The position numbers and the translations under genes are program-made. A stretch of 9,836 nt of DNA from an uncultured Clostridia bacterium (lineage in GTDB: Bacteria; Bacillota; Clostridia; Christensenellales; DUVY01). The DNA lies in contig CALAYY010000223.1 of assembly GCA_937895465.1 (NCBI GenBank), positions 1 through 9,836 of the forward strand, in the 5' to 3' direction. Positions 6,321 through 9,836 of this stretch are shown here, piece after piece; the first letter of the stretch is position 1; each line of letters begins with the position of its first letter. The notes under the pieces are model-generated. The model saw only the letters and a list, made by a program, of their open reading frames with translations, was not told where the DNA came from and ran no database searches.

Positions 6321-6395
6321 AATTTTTATATCTATTTTATTTAAGGGATTGTTCAAAAAATAGAGAACTTATATTTGCAAATTCAAAAAAGTAAA

Positions 6396-7514
6396 TTAAT
6401 TTTCAAATTTTTTTATATTAGAATCCGCATGATACTGAATAATTGCTTTTCCAAAGCTCTTGCCAAATTCTCTTAATTCTTGAGGCATATACGGCTTGTT
6501 CCTATGACCAAAATATGGCGTTTCAAAAGTTAATGCCAGTTTTGCCCCTGATTCGTTGCAAAATCTGCTGCAGCCTTTGCTCTTGCCAATGTTCCAGTCT
6601 TTTCCATGCACTATATTATGCTCTTGTAAATATTCAATACTGCATTTGTCTTGATGATTTTGTTTTTCCAAGCATCTTGAAAATCGCTCTTGCTCTTTAT
6701 TATAGGGAGCTTCTAACTGTATAAGACTCATATAATCATGTATATCATAATATTTTGCAGGACAATGCAAATCAAAACTATATAACAGCGGCTTGGATTT
6801 TATAAATTTCATTAAGAACTTTGTTATAGGATATATAGGCTCGTCTATATAATCTCTGTTATGGTCATGAGGTTGACGGTCTTTGCCTTGATCACCGTTT
6901 TCGACTCCGTCTAAGTCGATAAAAGGAAAACAATATATAGCGCAATCCCTTATAACAGGATTGGAAGTTAGTATCAATTCCATTAATATCCCTTCTAGGA
7001 CAAATTCCGCCATACTCTCACAGGCATGATGACGGCAGGTAAATAAAATAAAACTATCTGATTTTTGATTTCCTGCGGTTATATAAAATTGGTCTCTTCC
7101 GCTGTTTGTTTTGACTGCAAAATGTTTTTTAGATTGAGGGGAAATTATCTCAAAAAATCTCTCAAAGTCTTCAACTTGATAAGGAATGCTGAAAGCAAAT
7201 TGGTATGTTCCAGAATGCAAAAAATCATAATTAAAATTTCTATGGTCTATAAATGTGGTTTTATCATAATGCCAGCCATTCCCTTCATTAATCGCCGGAC
7301 CAAAATACCCTATAATTTCATCCTTAAAATGAAAAAAGAGTTTTTGAGGGCGGTTTACCACTATTTTAAAATTCCAATAATGCCACCAAGGTTTTGTGTC
7401 CCTTAAATCCTGACTTATGTCAATGTCATTACCTTCAATCCTATCAACAGTAATATTACCGCCAGGAAATTGATCTGTTATTATGATATCTGTTGATAGT
7501 TTATCTTTATCCAT
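6396..7514 (-). CDS. M14-family zinc carboxypeptidase, cytosolic-carboxypeptidase-like
   Basis: A 372-residue metallopeptidase homologue with an apparently complete M14 active site. Zinc ligands are His163 and Glu166 (HACE in TCRHHACESMAE) and His250 (SFDLHCPA). Arg220 (DHNRDY) would bind the substrate carboxylate, and Glu331 (LTFETPYF) is the general base. The N-terminal 130 residues are a beta-rich domain (PWWHYWNFKIVVN, FHFKDEIIGYFGPAIN, YQFAFSIPYQ) like that of cytosolic carboxypeptidases. There is no signal peptide, so it should act inside the cell. Family members remove C-terminal or side-chain glutamates from proteins, or hydrolyse peptide-like amides of small molecules; the substrate here is unknown. 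The ATG has an AAGGTGG site 9 nt upstream. It follows the oxidoreductase gene by 95 bp with no terminator between them, so the two are probably one transcript. Confidence 0.85.
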   Translation of the reverse strand: MDKDKLSTDIIITDQFPGGNITVDRIEGNDIDISQDLRDTKPWWHYWNFKIVVNRPQKLFFHFKDEIIGYFGPAINEGNGWHYDKTTFIDHRNFNYDFLHSGTYQFAFSIPYQVEDFERFFEIISPQSKKHFAVKTNSGRDQFYITAGNQKSDSFILFTCRHHACESMAEFVLEGILMELILTSNPVIRDCAIYCFPFIDLDGVENGDQGKDRQPHDHNRDYIDEPIYPITKFLMKFIKSKPLLYSFDLHCPAKYYDIHDYMSLIQLEAPYNKEQERFSRCLEKQNHQDKCSIEYLQEHNIVHGKDWNIGKSKGCSRFCNESGAKLALTFETPYFGHRNKPYMPQELREFGKSFGKAIIQYHADSNIKKFEN

Positions 7515-7554
7515 TTTTAAAATCCACCTTTTTAAAGAACTTAGTCTTTTTATA

Positions 7555-7566
7555 AACTAATTAGTT
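7555..7566. repeat. AACTAATTAGTT palindrome upstream of the M14 gene
   Basis: A perfect 12-bp palindrome in the 95-bp gap between the oxidoreductase and M14 genes. It could be a small operator or just AT-rich coincidence. No convincing promoter was found in this gap. Confidence 0.3.
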
Positions 7567-7609
7567 CATTTTAACTTGCTCATCCAACAACTATGTAAAA
7601 TAATCATTA

Positions 7610-9400
7610 TTAATCTTTTAATATGTCAATTGAAAACAAACGAATATTTTGTTCGCCATATGTTTCAAAACCAACAAACTCTATACCGCTGATTTTTCGT
7701 TCGACAGATATTTTTCTTAACCTTTGGTAATTTTTTTCTTCATTATAATGCTCAATCCATTTATTTCCGCATTTTATTCTTATAATAAACTCTTTAACCA
7801 ATGAAGGTGCCAAAGCTGCCGGTTTTAAATCTTTAGCTATATTGTGCCTTTGAGGAAATTGACGCATTGTATACTCGTCATGATTAAATACCTCACGATT
7901 ATAAACATATTCACGAGCAATATCATTATCAAAAACTAGTCTAATGCACTTGCAAATAGTTTCTTCAAACTCAAAGCGTATATTTTCTCCTTTTTTAATT
8001 TCAATACAATATTTTTCATCTGTAAAATTACGCTCAATTCCTGAGAGAAGGGATGTAAAATTATTCTGGCTCAAATTATGGTCAGCACCTTTTATTGATT
8101 CTGACAAGCTTCTTTTTGTGCCAAGAAGGTAACAATCATCATCCCTTAAAATCTGCTGCAACTCATATATATGCTCTTTTAAGTCACGCGGGGTCTTTTC
8201 ATACTTAACACAAAGATAAACACCAGATCCTACAGCTTGCCCTAATGCTGCACATGTAGCCATTACTCTTGCAGAAGAATTTGCTATATGTGTGGCGCTG
8301 ATATTTCTTCCTGCAAAATAAAGATTTTTAATATTAACGGAATATATGCATCTGTATGGTATTGAATAAGGAGGAACAACAACATGATGAAGAAAAGGAG
8401 ATTCTGAAGTTTTCATTCCTTTGGGATTGTGTTCATCAATAGTCCAACCGCCATAAGCTATTTCATCATCAAAAATCCTGCCATCTTGTAAGTCGCTTTG
8501 GCACAAGATGTAATCTCCTATATATCTTCTGTTTTCCCTTTTGCCGGGCAGAAAGCCCAACCAATCCAAATCCCATTTTTCAGAATCGTAAGTGCCGCTG
8601 TTCTTAATAAAATCCCATACGCCGTAAGCAATTGGTATTAGTTCTGCTCTTATTTTTTCCGCATCGCGTATTGTATTATCTTCACCGCCTAACTCTAACC
8701 ACCAAAAATTTTCACTGACGAATCCGTCCTTTTTCTCTGTGTTTAACCGATAAGGAAAACTATCTTTATTAAATTTTTTGGCAAAAGGCGGTGGTGTAAA
8801 CTTAACCACCTTATCTGTTTGCCGCGCCTGTAAAATCACACTGTTGCCCATGGTCTTATTATCGGCTGATGCTCCAGCAAGTGATTCGTCATATTCATCG
8901 GCGATTTCTCGACCTACTCTATATTTAGCACCTGTAAACTCTCCTAAAATACTATCACCGCTGCTGTCACAAAAATAATCTGCCTGAATTTCTATTTCTG
9001 TATATGTCGTAAGCTGCCAAGCACTGACAGACTTTATTTTTTCATTTTTAGTTTCAGCATAAAAGACTGAGGTGTTCAAAAGCAACTCTATATTAGGTTC
9101 TGAAATAACTTTGTTGTACAAAACCGCATCCCACATCGGATAGTCCATAGATGGATTAAAATAGATATTATCCATTGCTATTTCTTCAATAAGCCCGCCT
9201 TCCCTGTATTCAGGGTTGCGTTCACTTGCTCCCCGCACCCACATACGAATTTCACTGGATGCATTCCCGCCTAATACTGGTCTATCGTGTATCAAAACAA
9301 CCTTAACACCATGCCTTGCCGCTGCCACCGCTGCACAAATGCCAGCAAGTCCTCCGCCTATTACACAAAATTCAGTTTTTAAATATGTCTTATTTCTCAA
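7610..9400 (-). CDS. FAD-dependent oxidoreductase (PF12831 type) with extra C-terminal domain
   Basis: A 596-residue flavoprotein. FCVIGGGLAGICAAVAAA (11-28) is the Rossmann dinucleotide-binding loop, and RPVLGGNASSEIRMWVRGA (40-58) is a hallmark of this family. CDSSGDS (144-150) and LYFAGRNISATH with ARVMATCAALGQAVG (360-390) complete the FAD site. Residues from about 440 form a separate beta-rich domain resembling carbohydrate-binding or discoidin-like folds. Members are common in polysaccharide-degradation loci and are thought to oxidise sugars or related molecules, but the reaction is mostly unproven. There is no signal peptide, so it is probably cytoplasmic. The start is TTG (9400-9398), supported by AAGGTGG 7 nt upstream; no ATG fits as well. 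It is the first gene of a probable pair with the M14 gene, shielded from the upstream gene by a terminator. No clear promoter is seen in the short gap, so leaky read-through is possible. Confidence 0.85.
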   Translation of the reverse strand: MRNKTYLKTEFCVIGGGLAGICAAVAAARHGVKVVLIHDRPVLGGNASSEIRMWVRGASERNPEYREGGLIEEIAMDNIYFNPSMDYPMWDAVLYNKVISEPNIELLLNTSVFYAETKNEKIKSVSAWQLTTYTEIEIQADYFCDSSGDSILGEFTGAKYRVGREIADEYDESLAGASADNKTMGNSVILQARQTDKVVKFTPPPFAKKFNKDSFPYRLNTEKKDGFVSENFWWLELGGEDNTIRDAEKIRAELIPIAYGVWDFIKNSGTYDSEKWDLDWLGFLPGKRENRRYIGDYILCQSDLQDGRIFDDEIAYGGWTIDEHNPKGMKTSESPFLHHVVVPPYSIPYRCIYSVNIKNLYFAGRNISATHIANSSARVMATCAALGQAVGSGVYLCVKYEKTPRDLKEHIYELQQILRDDDCYLLGTKRSLSESIKGADHNLSQNNFTSLLSGIERNFTDEKYCIEIKKGENIRFEFEETICKCIRLVFDNDIAREYVYNREVFNHDEYTMRQFPQRHNIAKDLKPAALAPSLVKEFIIRIKCGNKWIEHYNEEKNYQRLRKISVERKISGIEFVGFETYGEQNIRLFSIDILKD

Positions 9401-9441
9401 ATCTTTACCACCTTAATTTTTAGCATAAAACTTAAAATATT

Positions 9442-9479
9442 TTTTAAAGCAAGCCCTTCTAAAAGGGCTTGCTTTAAAA
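9442..9479 (-). terminator. 17-bp-stem terminator after the right-edge gene
   Basis: TTTTAAAGCAAGCCCTT (9442-9458) is exactly complementary to AAGGGCTTGCTTTAAAA (9463-9479), with a CTAA loop. It starts 22 bp after the stop of the partial gene and lies 42 bp before the oxidoreductase start, so it would end transcripts of the former. Confidence 0.8.
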
Positions 9480-9500
9480 CCTAATTATTTCGATCTAATT

Positions 9501-9836
9501 TTACACTGCCTCTGTTATTGTAACAGGTCCTACTATACATGAAATAGCAGCGCATCTAGTGTTGTTATCATCTCCATTATAGATTCTAAATAATGTAGAT
9601 GTTGATGCTGTAATTGTCAAAGATACTGTCTGTTTTTCAAATGCGGTAAATATAACAGGTTTTATATCTCCTGAAATATTGAAGAATATCTGGCCGTTAG
9701 TCAAGGAATTATTCAGCATTGTAACATCAAATGTAATGTTATATGTTGTGCCTTCTGTCAGTCCGCTTAATACGCCATTAAAGGCAGGCCATCCGACAAG
9801 ACCGTTAGCGAATATAGTATTATCTCCATATGCTGC
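9501..9836 (-). CDS. C-terminal end of a beta-sandwich, probably secreted protein (partial)
   Basis: The reading frame is open to the right edge and ends at TAA (9503-9501), giving the last 111 residues of a longer protein. The sequence alternates hydrophobic and Thr/Ser/Asn residues in beta strands (LSGLTEGTTYNITFDVTM, QIFFNISG, VSLTITASTSTLFRIYNG), ending VGPVTITEAV. This fits the jelly-roll fold of CBM4/9-like carbohydrate-binding modules, common at the ends of extracellular glycosidases. There is no LPXTG motif or membrane anchor at the end. An internal ATG at 9719 could mislead gene callers into a 72-residue gene, but the frame runs past it and that ATG lacks a ribosome binding site. The catalytic or main domain is outside the window, so product identity is unknown. 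Confidence 0.7.
   Translation of the reverse strand, partial: AAYGDNTIFANGLVGWPAFNGVLSGLTEGTTYNITFDVTMLNNSLTNGQIFFNISGDIKPVIFTAFEKQTVSLTITASTSTLFRIYNGDDNNTRCAAISCIVGPVTITEAV

Noticed and set aside
6313..6395. Terminator directly after the M14 gene
   Set aside because: Only very short AT-rich palindromes such as ATTTGCAAAT are present; none makes a convincing stem with a T run.
9501..9719. Stand-alone 72-codon gene starting at an internal ATG
   Set aside because: The frame is open all the way to the right edge with consistent beta-sandwich sequence, so this is the end of a longer gene.

Overview
The window reads as part of the chromosome of a low-GC Gram-positive bacterium, most likely an anaerobic gut or fermentative clostridium. 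The reasons are strong AGGAGG-type ribosome binding sites, TTG and ATG starts, AT-rich intergenic DNA, sigma-A promoters with extended -10 boxes, and gene families typical of Clostridia that degrade plant or host glycans. No RNA genes, CRISPR, integrase, transposase or prophage genes were seen. It looks like a carbohydrate-utilisation neighbourhood. Species-level placement is not possible from the sequence alone.

Left part (1-4512, minus strand, read right to left): a three-gene run. It starts with a large GH3-family beta-glycosidase whose domains are in inverted order (C-terminal domain, then Fn3-like domain, then the TIM barrel) and which carries a membrane segment at each end. A 166-residue four-helix membrane protein follows, its ATG abutting the GH3 stop codon. 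After a strong stem-loop comes the N-terminal part of a GH78 alpha-L-rhamnosidase that runs off the left edge.

Middle (4513-5652): a 384-bp divergent control region and a DeoR-family repressor on the plus strand. Both directions have good promoters of the same build (TTGACx, 18-bp spacer, TGA plus -10 hexamer). The region also has a 12-bp inverted repeat bracketing the GH3 promoter, AACATGTT palindromes, an AACATTA/TAATGTT palindrome at the repressor's own start, and a perfect 15-bp hairpin in the GH3 leader. The simplest reading is that the repressor controls the GH3 operon and itself in response to a sugar phosphate.

Region 5653-6395 is largely non-coding. It holds a probable terminator for the repressor gene and, on the minus strand, a compact unit of Shine-Dalgarno, six-codon mini-ORF, overlapping 48-codon ORF and strong bidirectional terminator, which may be a small gene.

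Right part (6396-9836, minus strand): an FAD-dependent oxidoreductase of the PF12831 type, then a zinc carboxypeptidase of family M14 that resembles cytosolic carboxypeptidases, probably co-transcribed. They are separated by a 17-bp-stem terminator from the 3' end of another gene, whose visible product is a beta-rich, jelly-roll-like C-terminus of a probably secreted protein.

The most unusual items are the inverted-order, doubly membrane-tethered GH3 with its coupled four-helix membrane partner, the layered repeats that control it, and the pairing of an M14 peptidase with a flavin oxidoreductase next to glycosidase genes.
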